DNA of 64,000 nt from Acidovorax sp. Leaf191 (GTDB taxonomy: Bacteria; Pseudomonadota; Gammaproteobacteria; Burkholderiales; Burkholderiaceae_C). This document shows, in pieces, positions 42,613 through 52,411 of this stretch. The notes beneath the pieces were generated by a model, which was not told the DNA's origin, made no database searches, and saw only the letters and a list, made by a program, of their open reading frames with translations. The stretch spans positions 161,441-225,440 of the forward strand of contig NZ_LMPT01000020.1 in assembly GCF_001424425.1 (NCBI RefSeq), read 5' to 3'. Each line of letters starts with the position of its first letter. The first letter of the stretch is position 1. Both the position numbers and the translations under genes were made by a program.

Positions 42613-43362
42613 TCAAGGGCAGTTGGTGACGGGCGCCACGCGCGGTGCGGCGCCCACATCGGGCAGGCGATTGGCCGATGGCAACCGCACGCAGTAACTG
42701 CTGCCGCCCAGGCCCTGCACCTGCGCCACGCGCGACCCATCGCCCCCACGCCATTCACGGGTCGCAACCGCGCCACCCCAAGGCATGGCAGCACCTGCGC
42801 CTGCGCCGGCCGCCCGTTGCGCCGCCGGAACCTCACCGTGGCGACGCTGCCATTCGCGCTCCTGGCGGTCGGCACGGCCCACGGCGTCGGGGCTCCAGCG
42901 CAGCGGGGCATCGGCCATCCGGCTGTCGGACGCAGGCAGCTGCGGCGCTGGCGCTGCGGCAGTCGCGGCCTGTGCAGGGGGCTGCTGCACGGCGGGTGGC
43001 GGGCTGCCGATGACCGTGCCGGTCACTGCCTCGGCGGGCGCGTTGGCGCTGCGGGGGCGCTCTGCCGCACGCACCGGCCGCGATGCAGATGCGGGAACGG
43101 AACCCTGGGGGCGAGCCTGCGCACGCTCCGGCTCGCGCACCGCCGTGGCGGGCTGCAGCACCTCGGCAGGCGTGATCCACTGCACCTCCATCGCCTGTCG
43201 CGGTGATGCGGATGGCGGCGCTGGTGGCGACGGGAAGATGCGGCTGCTTGGCAGATTCCACGCGGTCAGGATGACGCCGTGCAGCAGCACGGAGGCCAGC
43301 ACGGCCACCGCCACGCGCCTGCGCCGGCTGACGGGAGCGGCACCCCAGCCCCACTGGCGCAC
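42613..43362 (-). CDS. TonB-like membrane-anchored Pro/Ala-rich protein of unknown function
   Basis: The 249-residue product starts with GTG directly after the stop of the Xre gene. A single N-terminal membrane helix (about residues 17-36) contains SVLLHGVIL, the SxxxH arrangement of TonB-type anchors. A long Pro/Ala/Arg-rich periplasmic region follows, and the C-terminal 60 residues (GGSSYCVRLPSANRLPD, VAPVTNCP) carry two cysteines. A TonB C-terminal domain is not evident, so this may be a distinct envelope protein. Confidence 0.65.
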   Translation of the reverse strand: MRQWGWGAAPVSRRRRVAVAVLASVLLHGVILTAWNLPSSRIFPSPPAPPSASPRQAMEVQWITPAEVLQPATAVREPERAQARPQGSVPASASRPVRAAERPRSANAPAEAVTGTVIGSPPPAVQQPPAQAATAAAPAPQLPASDSRMADAPLRWSPDAVGRADRQEREWQRRHGEVPAAQRAAGAGAGAAMPWGGAVATREWRGGDGSRVAQVQGLGGSSYCVRLPSANRLPDVGAAPRVAPVTNCP

Positions 43363-43611
43363 TTACACGCCTTCTTGCACCGCGCCGTCGTCGGCGCCAT
43401 CGCCGCCGCTGTCCACCCACGCCAGCAGGTCGCCGGGCTGACACTGCAGGTACTCGCAGATGGCCGACAGTGTCTCGAAGCGCACGCCCTTGACCTTGCC
43501 GCTCTTGAGCAAGGACAGGTTGGCCTCGGTGATGCCCACGTGGGCCGCCAGATCGCGCGACTTGACCTTGCGGCGTACCAGCATCTCATCCAGGGTGACA
43601 ACAATCGTCAT
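43363..43611 (-). CDS. Xre-family transcriptional regulator
   Basis: The 82-residue protein starts MTIVVTLDEMLVRRKVKSRDLAAHVGI (cited to 20 at most in motif terms: helix-turn-helix SRDLAAHVGITEANLSLLKS) and belongs to the YozG-like group of short Xre regulators. It lies 29 bases after a DUF2975 membrane gene, a pairing seen widely in bacteria, and adjoins the TonB-like gene without a gap. It probably binds the dyad at 44259-44290. Confidence 0.88.
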   Translation of the reverse strand: MTIVVTLDEMLVRRKVKSRDLAAHVGITEANLSLLKSGKVKGVRFETLSAICEYLQCQPGDLLAWVDSGGDGADDGAVQEGV

Positions 43612-43640
43612 GGTGTGGCAGTCGCTCTCGGAACCTGTTT

Positions 43641-44240
43641 TCAGACAAACGCATCGGATTCGGCCTTCAGGCGGCTGCCCTCGGCGAGCACGTGGGCCAG
43701 CAGCAGCATCATCAGCCCGACCACCACCACACTCATCTCGAACGAGCTCACGCCCAGCACGACCATACCGCCCTTTTGCCCCGACGCGAGCCACGACAGC
43801 AGCGCCGAGACGCCGACCTGGTAGACCAGCGACGCCACGAACATCGCCAGAAAGCCCCAGCCCACGCCCCTGAAACCGCGCACGACCTCCGGGCCGAACA
43901 CCTCGCCGCGCAAGAAGGCGCGGCAGATGCGGTGCACGCACAGCACGGTGTACAACAGGGCCAGGCCGGGTATGCACTCCAGCGCCACGCCCAGCCAGCG
44001 CCAGGCCGTGTCCATCGTTGCCGGGGCGACCACGCCCGCCACCATGGCCTGCGCAGGCACCACGGTCACAGGCAGCCAGCGCCCCCAATCCATCGCGTGC
44101 CCGATGGCGGCCCAGCGCGCCAACGATAGCCCGATGGACACCAGCGCACAGGCCCAGCTGGCCACGAGCAGCCCCCAGGCCAGCCGCCGAAAGGCGGTGC
44201 TGTGGACCGATGAGCGCTGCAAAGCAAAGGAATGAGGCAT
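43641..44240 (-). CDS. DUF2975-family membrane protein
   Basis: The 199-residue protein starts MPHSFALQRSSVHSTAFRRL and has four hydrophobic segments (about 20-42, 70-90, 135-155 and 170-190). The loop ICRAFLRGEVFGPEVVRGFR after the second is typical of DUF2975. Function unknown; it is the constant partner of YozG-like Xre regulators and could sense a membrane signal. The start at 44240 was chosen because the longer frame crosses the operator-like dyad. Confidence 0.82.
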   Translation of the reverse strand: MPHSFALQRSSVHSTAFRRLAWGLLVASWACALVSIGLSLARWAAIGHAMDWGRWLPVTVVPAQAMVAGVVAPATMDTAWRWLGVALECIPGLALLYTVLCVHRICRAFLRGEVFGPEVVRGFRGVGWGFLAMFVASLVYQVGVSALLSWLASGQKGGMVVLGVSSFEMSVVVVGLMMLLLAHVLAEGSRLKAESDAFV

Positions 44241-44258
44241 CTGGGCACCTGGAGTTTT

Positions 44259-44290
44259 CTGTAAAACAATAATAACATGCCGTTTTACAG
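44259..44290. promoter_or_regulatory. Dyad operator between DUF2975-xre operon and lipoprotein gene
   Basis: CTGTAAAAC and its exact complement GTTTTACAG are separated by 14 A/T-rich bases, in an otherwise GC-rich neighbourhood. It lies 18 bases before the DUF2975 start and overlaps the first ATG of the divergent lipoprotein gene. Likely target of the adjacent Xre regulator. Confidence 0.6.
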
Positions 44291-45011
44291 TAATTATTGC
44301 CCCATGCAACCCGGATCCCTGTCTTCCCCGAGCAACCCTGAGCCCGCACCCGCACTGCTGCGCGCTGCCCACTCAGCTTTTTCCGGCAGCCGCCGGGCAC
44401 TGTGGAGCAGACCCTTGCTGCTGGCTGTGTGCGCCGCGGGGCTGCTCGCCGCATGCGGCAGCGTGCCGGTGTCGTCGCTCTGGAAGCTGCGCCAGCTGCA
44501 GATCGAAACCCTGGACCCCGCGGCGCTGCGCGCAGCCGTGGTGCACAGCCCGAGCCTGCGGCTGCACGGTCAGTCGCTGGTGCTGTCGGTGGGCGTGTCG
44601 CGCAAGGTGCGCCTGCCCGGTGGCCGCGACACGGTGGAACGCCTGGAAGAAAAGCTGCCGCTGCAGGAACTGCGCAGCACCGCGGAACGCAGCCCGCTGG
44701 CGCCGTACGAGTCCATCCATACCGTGGTGCAGGTCTGGCGCATCGAGCCTGCCGCCCTGCCGCGCCTGCAGGCGCTGCGCGACAAGGCGCTGGCCTGGAA
44801 GGCCGCCGACGACGGGCCGCGGGAACTGAGCCTGGGCCTGGAGCTGGCCGGCTGCCAGATGAAGAACGGCCCGAGGAACCAGGTGGTGAGCACCCTGATG
44901 CGCTTCACCGACCCGGGCGAGTACATCCCCCTCGTGCGCAACATCGACGTGGCCGAGACCATGCCGGCGGCCGAGTTGCAAAAGCGCTTTCCGGACTGCG
45001 CAGCGGGCTGA
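44277..45011 (+). CDS. Predicted lipoprotein of unknown function
   Basis: The 244-residue frame contains a lipobox (AGLLAACGS, Cys about residue 60) after a hydrophobic stretch, so the mature protein would be a lipoprotein of about 185 residues. The leader before the lipobox is unusually long, and the start may be the ATG at 44304 (MQPGSLSSPS) or a non-ATG codon further in. The mature part has two later cysteines (ELAGCQMKNG, FPDCAAG). No family recognised. Convergent with ggt. Confidence 0.65.
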   Translation: MPFYSNYCPMQPGSLSSPSNPEPAPALLRAAHSAFSGSRRALWSRPLLLAVCAAGLLAACGSVPVSSLWKLRQLQIETLDPAALRAAVVHSPSLRLHGQSLVLSVGVSRKVRLPGGRDTVERLEEKLPLQELRSTAERSPLAPYESIHTVVQVWRIEPAALPRLQALRDKALAWKAADDGPRELSLGLELAGCQMKNGPRNQVVSTLMRFTDPGEYIPLVRNIDVAETMPAAELQKRFPDCAAG

Positions 45012-45071
45012 CCCGCGCGCCGCGGCCGTGGACGGCCTGCGCCCCCGCCGCCTGCGCGCCAGGGCCGGTGG

Positions 45072-46673
45072 TCAGAAAGCGACCGCGTGCCCGTCCTTGC
45101 GCGGGTCGGAGCCGGCGATGTAGTGCCCGCCCTCGCGCAGCACGAGTTGCGCGCCGCCGAAGGCGAACACGCCGTTGCCCTCTTCCACCGTGACCTCGTG
45201 GCCCCGCGCGCGCAGCGCGGCCACCACAGCGGGGTCGAACGCGGGCTCCACGGCCACGCCCTTGCCGCCGGTCACGCGCCAGCGGGGCGCGTCGGCGGCG
45301 GCCTGGGGGTTCTGGCCGTAGCGCAGCACGCGCAGCGCCATCTGGGTGTGGCCCTGGCTCTGCATGGGGCCGCCCATCACGCCAAAGGCCATCTGCGGCG
45401 TGCCGTCCGCGTGCATCGCAAACGCCGGGATGATGGTGTGCGAAGGGCGCTTGCGCGGGCCCACTTCGTTGGCGTGGCCGGGCCTGAGGTTGAAGCCGTG
45501 GCCCCGGTTCTGCAGGCTGATGCCCGTGCCCGGCACCACCACGCCCGAGCCGAACCCCATGTAGTTGGACTGGATGAACGAGACCATCATGCCGGACGCA
45601 TCGGCCGCGGCCAGGTACACCGTGCCGCCCGGCCGCGGCGCGCCGTGGCCGGGGTCGCCGGCACGCTCGGGGTCGATGAGAGCCGCGCGGCTGCGCAGGT
45701 AGTCGGCCTGCAGCAGGTCGCGGGGAGTGACCGGCATCGCATCGATGTCGGCGTTGTACTGGTCCAGGTCGGCCAGCGCGAGCTTCATGGCCTCGATGCT
45801 CGCGTGCACGGTCTCGACGCTGTCGAGCGGATGCTTGCCGACACCGTGCGCGTCGAGCATGCCCAGCGCCATCAGCGCAGCAATGCCCTGGCCGTTGGGC
45901 GGGATCTCGTGGATCACCGAGTCGCCGAAGCGCTGCTCGATGGTGCCCACCCAGTCCGCCTGGTGGGAGGCCAGGTCTTCGAGCGTCATCGCGCCGCCGT
46001 GGGCCTGCGCATGGGCCACCATGCGCTCGGCGATGACGCCGCGGTAGAAGGCCTCGCCCTGCGTCTCGGCGATCAGCTCCAGCGTGCGGGCATGCGCCTC
46101 GCTGCGGAAGATCTCGCCCGCCTGCGGCGCACGGCCACCTGGCAGAAAGCATTCGGCGAAACCGGGCTGCGCGCCCAGCTTGGCACCGCCCAGCGCCCAC
46201 AGGCGGGCGATGGTGGGCGACACCGGAAAACCATGGCGCGCGTAGTCGATGGCGGGTTGCGCCAGCTGTGCGAAGGGCAGCTTGCCCAGGCGCCTGGACA
46301 ATGCCACCCAGGCCGAGACGGCGCCCGGCACGGTGACCGCGTTCCACCCCGTCTCGGGGATGCCGCCCAGCTTCTCAAAATACTCCGGCGACCACGCGGC
46401 CGGCGAGCGGCCCGAGGCATTGAGGCCGTGCAGTTCCTTGCCGTCCCACACGATGGCAAAGCCGTCGCTGCCGATGCCGCAACCCGTGGGCTCGACCACG
46501 GTGAGCGCCATGGCGGCGGCGATGGCGGCATCCACCGCGTTGCCGCCCGCCAGCAGCATGCGCAGCCCCGCCTGCGCGGCCAGCGGCTGCGAGGTGGAGA
46601 CCACATTGCGTCCCATCACGGCGCTGCGGTGGGAGGCGTAGGGAAGAGACCAGTCGAGGGTTGGGTTATTCAT
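45072..46673 (-). CDS. ggt: Gamma-glutamyltransferase family protein
   Basis: A 533-residue Ntn-hydrolase precursor that should cleave itself before Thr351 (PRPGGTVYLAAADASG), giving large and small subunits. N-terminal signatures (GGNAVDAAIAAAMALTVVEP, GIGSDGFAIVWDG) and the small-subunit ones (GFGSGVVVPGTGI, GVMGGPMQSQGHTQ) are present. No signal peptide is visible, unlike periplasmic Ggt, so it may be cytoplasmic and could act as an acylase or hydrolase on another gamma-glutamyl compound. It lies downstream of a Bug-type binding-protein gene. Confidence 0.93.
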   Translation of the reverse strand: MNNPTLDWSLPYASHRSAVMGRNVVSTSQPLAAQAGLRMLLAGGNAVDAAIAAAMALTVVEPTGCGIGSDGFAIVWDGKELHGLNASGRSPAAWSPEYFEKLGGIPETGWNAVTVPGAVSAWVALSRRLGKLPFAQLAQPAIDYARHGFPVSPTIARLWALGGAKLGAQPGFAECFLPGGRAPQAGEIFRSEAHARTLELIAETQGEAFYRGVIAERMVAHAQAHGGAMTLEDLASHQADWVGTIEQRFGDSVIHEIPPNGQGIAALMALGMLDAHGVGKHPLDSVETVHASIEAMKLALADLDQYNADIDAMPVTPRDLLQADYLRSRAALIDPERAGDPGHGAPRPGGTVYLAAADASGMMVSFIQSNYMGFGSGVVVPGTGISLQNRGHGFNLRPGHANEVGPRKRPSHTIIPAFAMHADGTPQMAFGVMGGPMQSQGHTQMALRVLRYGQNPQAAADAPRWRVTGGKGVAVEPAFDPAVVAALRARGHEVTVEEGNGVFAFGGAQLVLREGGHYIAGSDPRKDGHAVAF

Positions 46674-46816
46674 GGCGTTCTGAATGGGTTGCCCGCAAGG
46701 GTTCGCGGCGCTTGAAACTGGCGCGGCGCAAAGCGAGAGGCACCGAGGAGGGCCCGCCCCGCACCGAGGGTGTCGTTCTCTCGGGCGAGGGGCCGAAGGC
46801 GGCTCCTGCCCAAGCA

Positions 46817-46874
46817 GTTCGGGCTGAGCCTGTCGAAGCCGTGCGCGGTGCTTCGACAGGCTCGGCGTGAACGG
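46817..46874. repeat. Dispersed inverted repeat, copy C
   Basis: GTTCGGGCTGAGCCTGTCGA at the left and CGACAGGCTCGGCGTGAACGG at the right (last 20 bases relevant) form an imperfect stem-loop. It is the same element as the copies at 19482 and 22196, in opposite orientation, located between ggt and the binding-protein gene. Confidence 0.85.
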
Positions 46875-46914
46875 TTCTGTCGTTGTTTGACGGCAAACGG
46901 GTATCGGGGAGATG

Positions 46915-47898
46915 TCACTCCACCGTGATTTTGTGCTGCCGAATCACCGTCGCCCAGCGGTTGCTGTCGGCCTGCACCATCGCACCGAACTGCGCGGGCG
47001 TGCGCGGCGCAGCGGGCTCCACGCCCAGCTTGGCCAGGCTCTCGGCCACTTCGGGCGCCTGCACGGCCTTGGCAAAGGCCTTGTGCACCTTGTCGACCAG
47101 CGCGGGTGGTGCGCCTGCGGGCAGGTACACGCCGAACCAGGTCACCGACGAATACCCGGGCAGGCCGGACTCGGCCAGCGTGGGCAGCTCCGGCGCCAGC
47201 GTGCTGCGCTTTTCGCTGGTCACGGCCAGGGCGCGCAGGCGGCCGGCCTTGGCGTGCGGCATGCCCGTGGGCAGCGAATCGAACAGCACATGGGTCTGCC
47301 CGGCGATCAGGTCCGGAATGGCCAGCGCCGTGCCCTTGTAGGGGATGTGCGTCATCTCCACGCCAGCCTGCGCGCTGAAGGCCGCCGTGTTCAGGTGCAC
47401 GATGGTGCCGTTGCCGCTGGTGGCGTAGTTGAGCTTGCCGGGATGGGCCTTGCCGTAGGCGATCAGCTCGGCCACGTTCTTGACGGGCAGGGAGTTGGTC
47501 ACCAGCAGCACGCTGGGCGCGTCGGCCACGTGGACCACCGGCGTGAAGTCCTTGCGCGGGTCGTATGCCAGGCGCGGCATCAGGTGGGGCGAGATGGCGT
47601 GCGTGCTGCTGGTGGTGAGCAGCAGCGTGTAGCCGTCCGGCGCGGCCTTGGCGGCTTCGGCCGTGCCGATGGTGCCGCCCGCGCCGGGCTTGTTGTCCAC
47701 CACCATCTGCTGGCCCAGGTCGGCCGCCACGCGCTGGGTGACCACGCGCGCGACCAGGTCGGTCGCCCCGCTGGCCGGAAACGGCACGATCACGCGCACG
47801 GGCTTGTCGGGCCACGCGGCCTGCGCCTGTGCGCTTGCGCCCCACACCATCAGCCCGGCCAGGCACAGAACACGACGGCTCCACGGAAAAAGACGCAT
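46915..47898 (-). CDS. Bug/TctC-family periplasmic substrate-binding protein
   Basis: The 327-residue protein has a signal peptide (MRLFPWSRRVLCLAGLMVWG, cleaved after AQA) and the Bug fold: WPDKPVRVIVPFPASGATDLVARVV (N-terminal strand and loop, cited in part), VDNKPGAGGTIGT, YATSGNGTIVHLN, and IPYKGTALAIPDLIAGQT. Bug proteins bind small carboxylates such as amino acids or dicarboxylates. There is no tctA/tctB transporter pair beside it, which is usual for Bug genes in Burkholderiales. A LysR regulator is divergent. Confidence 0.93.
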   Translation of the reverse strand: MRLFPWSRRVLCLAGLMVWGASAQAQAAWPDKPVRVIVPFPASGATDLVARVVTQRVAADLGQQMVVDNKPGAGGTIGTAEAAKAAPDGYTLLLTTSSTHAISPHLMPRLAYDPRKDFTPVVHVADAPSVLLVTNSLPVKNVAELIAYGKAHPGKLNYATSGNGTIVHLNTAAFSAQAGVEMTHIPYKGTALAIPDLIAGQTHVLFDSLPTGMPHAKAGRLRALAVTSEKRSTLAPELPTLAESGLPGYSSVTWFGVYLPAGAPPALVDKVHKAFAKAVQAPEVAESLAKLGVEPAAPRTPAQFGAMVQADSNRWATVIRQHKITVE

Positions 47899-48071
47899 AC
47901 AGGTACTCCAGAAGAAAGGGGGAAGGCGCACAGTGCCGCACACACAGGTCTCAGGTGGCAGATGGCAGGCACCCAGGCAAGACCGGCGGCTGCACAGCAC
48001 ACGCATTGATGACCTGCCAACCATCTTAGAAAGCCCGCGCCCGCAGTACCAACGCCAAATAGGCAAGCAGC

Positions 48072-48088
48072 TTTGCCGCGGCGGCAAA
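48072..48088. promoter_or_regulatory. LysR-type operator candidate
   Basis: TTTGCCG and CGGCAAA flank CGG in a 17-bp palindrome, and a further CGGCAAA half-site lies at 48114-48120. Both are in the 254-base space between the divergent binding-protein and LysR genes. Position and symmetry suit a LysR recognition site, though it is not a classic T-N11-A. Confidence 0.5.
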
Positions 48089-48152
48089 CCACTTCATACT
48101 TTGGGCTGCCCAACGGCAAAACACTGCAAACCCCATACCCGCTCGTTGCCCC

Positions 48153-49064
48153 ATGCGCCCCCAGCTTCTGCAAGACACCGCCCTGCGCTACTTCCTGGAG
48201 GTGGCGCACAGCGGCTCGCTCACCGAGGCATCGGCCCGCCTGCACGTGGCCGCCTCGGCGTTGAGCCGCCAGATCGCAGGGCTGGAGGCGCAGCTGGGCA
48301 CGCCGCTGTTCGACCGGCACCCGCGCGGCATGGTACTGACCGCCGCGGGCGAGATCTTGGCCGTGCACGCCCGGCGCACGGTGCTGGACGCCGAGCGCGC
48401 GCTGGGCGAGATCGGTGCGCTGCAGGGCCTGCGTGCGGGGCAGGTGCGCCTGGCCACATCGGACGCGTTTGCCAACGAGCTCGTGCCGCGCCTGTGCGTG
48501 GAGTTCCAGCGCACGCACACCGGCATCCAGTTCAGCGTGATCTCGCTGCCCACCGCCCAGGTGCCCGACGCCGTGCGCAGCGGCGCGGCCGACATCGGCC
48601 TGTGCTTCAGCCGCGCGCCGCACAAGGACATCGAGGTGGCCTACCGGCAAAACGCCCCGGTGCTGGCGCTCGTGCCGCCCGGCCATGCGCTGGCGGGCGC
48701 GGCCAGCGTCACGCTGGCGCAGATGGCCGCCTACCCCCTGGCCCTGCCACCGGCCGAGACCACGGTGCGCCAGATGATCGACATCGTCTGCAGCCGCCAG
48801 GGCCTGCAGCTCGAAGCGGTGCTCATCAGCAACCACGCCAAGACGGTGCTCAACTTCGTGGCACACGGCGGCGGGCTGTCGGTGGCCAGCGAGATCGCTG
48901 CGCGCCACCTGGTGGCCGCCGGCGCCGTGGTGGCCGTGCCCATCAGCGACGCCGGCATGGACCTGCGCGACCTGGAGGTGCAGACCCTGGCCGGCCGCAG
49001 CCTGCCGGTGGCCGTGCAGGCGTTTCTGGATCTGCTCAAGGAGCGGCTGCCGGGGCGCTGGTGA
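48153..49064 (+). CDS. LysR-family transcriptional regulator
   Basis: The 303-residue regulator has an N-terminal helix-turn-helix (RYFLEVAHSGSLTEASARL, HVAASALSRQIAGLEAQLG) and a LysR substrate-binding domain (from about residue 92: GQVRLATSDAFANELVPRL). Divergent transcription suggests it controls the binding-protein/ggt genes. The inducer is not predictable. Confidence 0.93.
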   Translation: MRPQLLQDTALRYFLEVAHSGSLTEASARLHVAASALSRQIAGLEAQLGTPLFDRHPRGMVLTAAGEILAVHARRTVLDAERALGEIGALQGLRAGQVRLATSDAFANELVPRLCVEFQRTHTGIQFSVISLPTAQVPDAVRSGAADIGLCFSRAPHKDIEVAYRQNAPVLALVPPGHALAGAASVTLAQMAAYPLALPPAETTVRQMIDIVCSRQGLQLEAVLISNHAKTVLNFVAHGGGLSVASEIAARHLVAAGAVVAVPISDAGMDLRDLEVQTLAGRSLPVAVQAFLDLLKERLPGRW

Positions 49065-49107
49065 GGGCCGCAAGAGGCATCCGCCGGGCGCCCGGCGCGC
49101 CGCCGCG

Positions 49108-50334
<1,227 letters not shown>

Positions 50335-50413
50335 GGGGCCGCTTTCCGTCTCCATGCCCGCGGTGCGCAGCGGCACCCAGCCGGCACGCGCGCCACCGAG
50401 CCCTCCAGCTCCA

Positions 50414-52141
50414 TCAGAACTGCTTCCAGGCGTCTCCCGCCAGCGCGACCCGCCCACTGCCGGCGCCCACCGCGGGCTGCGAGGCCTCGCGCTGCTGCGT
50501 GCGCGGCAGGGCCGCAGCCGTGCGCAGCGGCGCCGCAGGCACCGTGTGCCCTGACGTGGCGGCGGCGCGTGGCGCGCCATCGCCCAGGTCGAAGACGGCG
50601 ACGGCCTGCACCAGTTGCTGTGCCTGGTGGTTCAGGCTGTCCGCGGCCGCGGCGGCTTCTTCCACCAGGGCGGCGTTCTGCTGCGTCACGGTGTCCAGCT
50701 GGATCACCGCTTCGTTGATCTGGCCAATGCCCGCGGTCTGCTCCTGCGTCGCCGAGGTGATCTCGCCGATCAGGTCGGCCACGCTGCGCACCTGGGTGAC
50801 CAGCGTGCCCATCACCTGGCCGGCATCGTTGACCAGCTGGCTGCCTTTCTCCACCCGGCCCACGCTGTCGTGGATCAGGCCCTTGATCTCCTTGGCCGCC
50901 AGCGCGCTCTTTTGCGCCAGGCTGCGCACTTCCCCCGCCACCACGGCGAAGCCGCGCCCCTGCTCGCCGGCCCGGGCCGCTTCCACCGCGGCGTTGAGCG
51001 CAAGGATGTTGGTCTGGAACGCGATGCCGTCGATGACGCCGATGATGTCGGAGATGCGCTGGGAGGAGGCGTTGATCTCCTGCATCGTGGTCACGACCTG
51101 CCCCACCACCCGGCCGCCGTCCTGGGCCGCAGCGCTGGCGGTGCGCGCCAGGTCGGCCGCCTGGCGGGAAGCGTCGGCGCTGCTTTGCACCGTGCTGGTC
51201 AGCTCTTCCATCGACGCGGCGGTTTCTTCCAGGTTGCTGGCCTGCTCTTCGGTGCGCTGGGACAGGTCGGTGTTGCCCACCGCAATCTGGCTCGCGCCCG
51301 TGGCGATGCTGTCGCTGGCCTCGCGCACGGTTCCGACCACCTCGCGCAGGGAGCGCTGCATGCCGTGCATCGCCGCCACCACGCTGCCGGCACCGGCGCG
51401 CGAGGTATCGATCGGCAGCGACAGATTGCCGGCGGCAATCGCGTTGGCGGCGTGCGCCACATCCGCGGGTTCGCCCCCCAGGGACCGCGTGAGGCTGCGG
51501 GTCAGGGCAATGCCCACGAACAAGCCCACCAGCACACCACCGGCCGTCAGCGTGATCAGCAGCACGCGGATGTGGCCGTAGATCGCATCGGTTTCCTGGT
51601 TCAACGCCTTCGCGTCGCCGCGCTTGCGCTCGACCAGCTGGCCCAGCAGATCGTCGGCCTGGTCCGCCAGGGGGCGAACGGCCTGCATCTTGTCGATGGA
51701 GGCGCGGGTGCTGTTCAGCTCCTCGCCTTGCAGCAGCACGGCCACCTGGTCCAGTCCGCTGGCATAGGCACGCAGCGCCGTGCCGGCATCACGCGCCAGC
51801 GCCTTCCCGGCGTCGCTCACGAAATACTGGGTGGAACTCTCCAGCTCGCTCTGCGCGAGCGTCAGGCGGCGCGTGACGGACTGCAGGTGCCTTGCGCGCT
51901 CCTGCTCGGTGGCCGACAGCACCGCACTGCGCATGGACCGCCCCGCGGCGATGAGGCTGATGTTGGCTTCGGTGGCGTGCAGCATGCCGGCGATCTCGCG
52001 CTCGTACATCAGCTGGGCGAGGTCATTGATCTGCGAAGACTTCTGGATGCCGTTGCCACCGATCAGCGCGCCGATGGCCGCGACAGTGAGGAAGCCTCCG
52101 ATCAGCTTGCTTCCCACCGTGAGTTTCTTGAACCATTGCAC
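50414..52141 (-). CDS. Methyl-accepting chemotaxis protein
   Basis: A 575-residue receptor with a membrane helix at about 10-30, a four-helix-bundle periplasmic sensor domain (30-190), a second helix (about 193-213), a HAMP domain, and a full signalling domain with the tip [20 protein letters not shown] followed by [21 protein letters not shown] (both intact). Methylation helices flank it. The protein ends in AWKQF, matching the W-x-x-F pattern of CheR-tethering pentapeptides. It is divergent from an AraC gene and followed by the HD-GYP gene. Confidence 0.96.
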   Translation of the reverse strand: MQWFKKLTVGSKLIGGFLTVAAIGALIGGNGIQKSSQINDLAQLMYEREIAGMLHATEANISLIAAGRSMRSAVLSATEQERARHLQSVTRRLTLAQSELESSTQYFVSDAGKALARDAGTALRAYASGLDQVAVLLQGEELNSTRASIDKMQAVRPLADQADDLLGQLVERKRGDAKALNQETDAIYGHIRVLLITLTAGGVLVGLFVGIALTRSLTRSLGGEPADVAHAANAIAAGNLSLPIDTSRAGAGSVVAAMHGMQRSLREVVGTVREASDSIATGASQIAVGNTDLSQRTEEQASNLEETAASMEELTSTVQSSADASRQAADLARTASAAAQDGGRVVGQVVTTMQEINASSQRISDIIGVIDGIAFQTNILALNAAVEAARAGEQGRGFAVVAGEVRSLAQKSALAAKEIKGLIHDSVGRVEKGSQLVNDAGQVMGTLVTQVRSVADLIGEITSATQEQTAGIGQINEAVIQLDTVTQQNAALVEEAAAAADSLNHQAQQLVQAVAVFDLGDGAPRAAATSGHTVPAAPLRTAAALPRTQQREASQPAVGAGSGRVALAGDAWKQF

Positions 52142-52411
52142 GACGACGTTTCCTTTTCCGGGTTGACGGCAGCGCAGCGGGGGTGCTCTGCGCGCTGCGC
52201 GGGGGCTGCCGGTGCCCCCGGCCTTGCGGGATTGTCCGTAAGGGGTTACCCGTGCGTATACACGATTCGCGCAATTGCCTGCGCGTTTAACGCAAAAGTG
52301 TGATCATGCGTGTGCGTTGGGCGCTGTTGACTGCGCAGCTCGGCGGTACACTGCGAAGCCCGAGGACCGGGCCTGACACCCCAGGCACTGCCTCTTCACG
52401 CACCGACCCTC

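Noticed and set aside
52142..52411. Sigma-28 promoter before the chemoreceptor gene
   Set aside because: TAAA followed 15 bases later by GCGAATCG only loosely resembles the consensus, so I did not annotate it. Short palindromes such as GCGTTTAACGC are present but unassigned.
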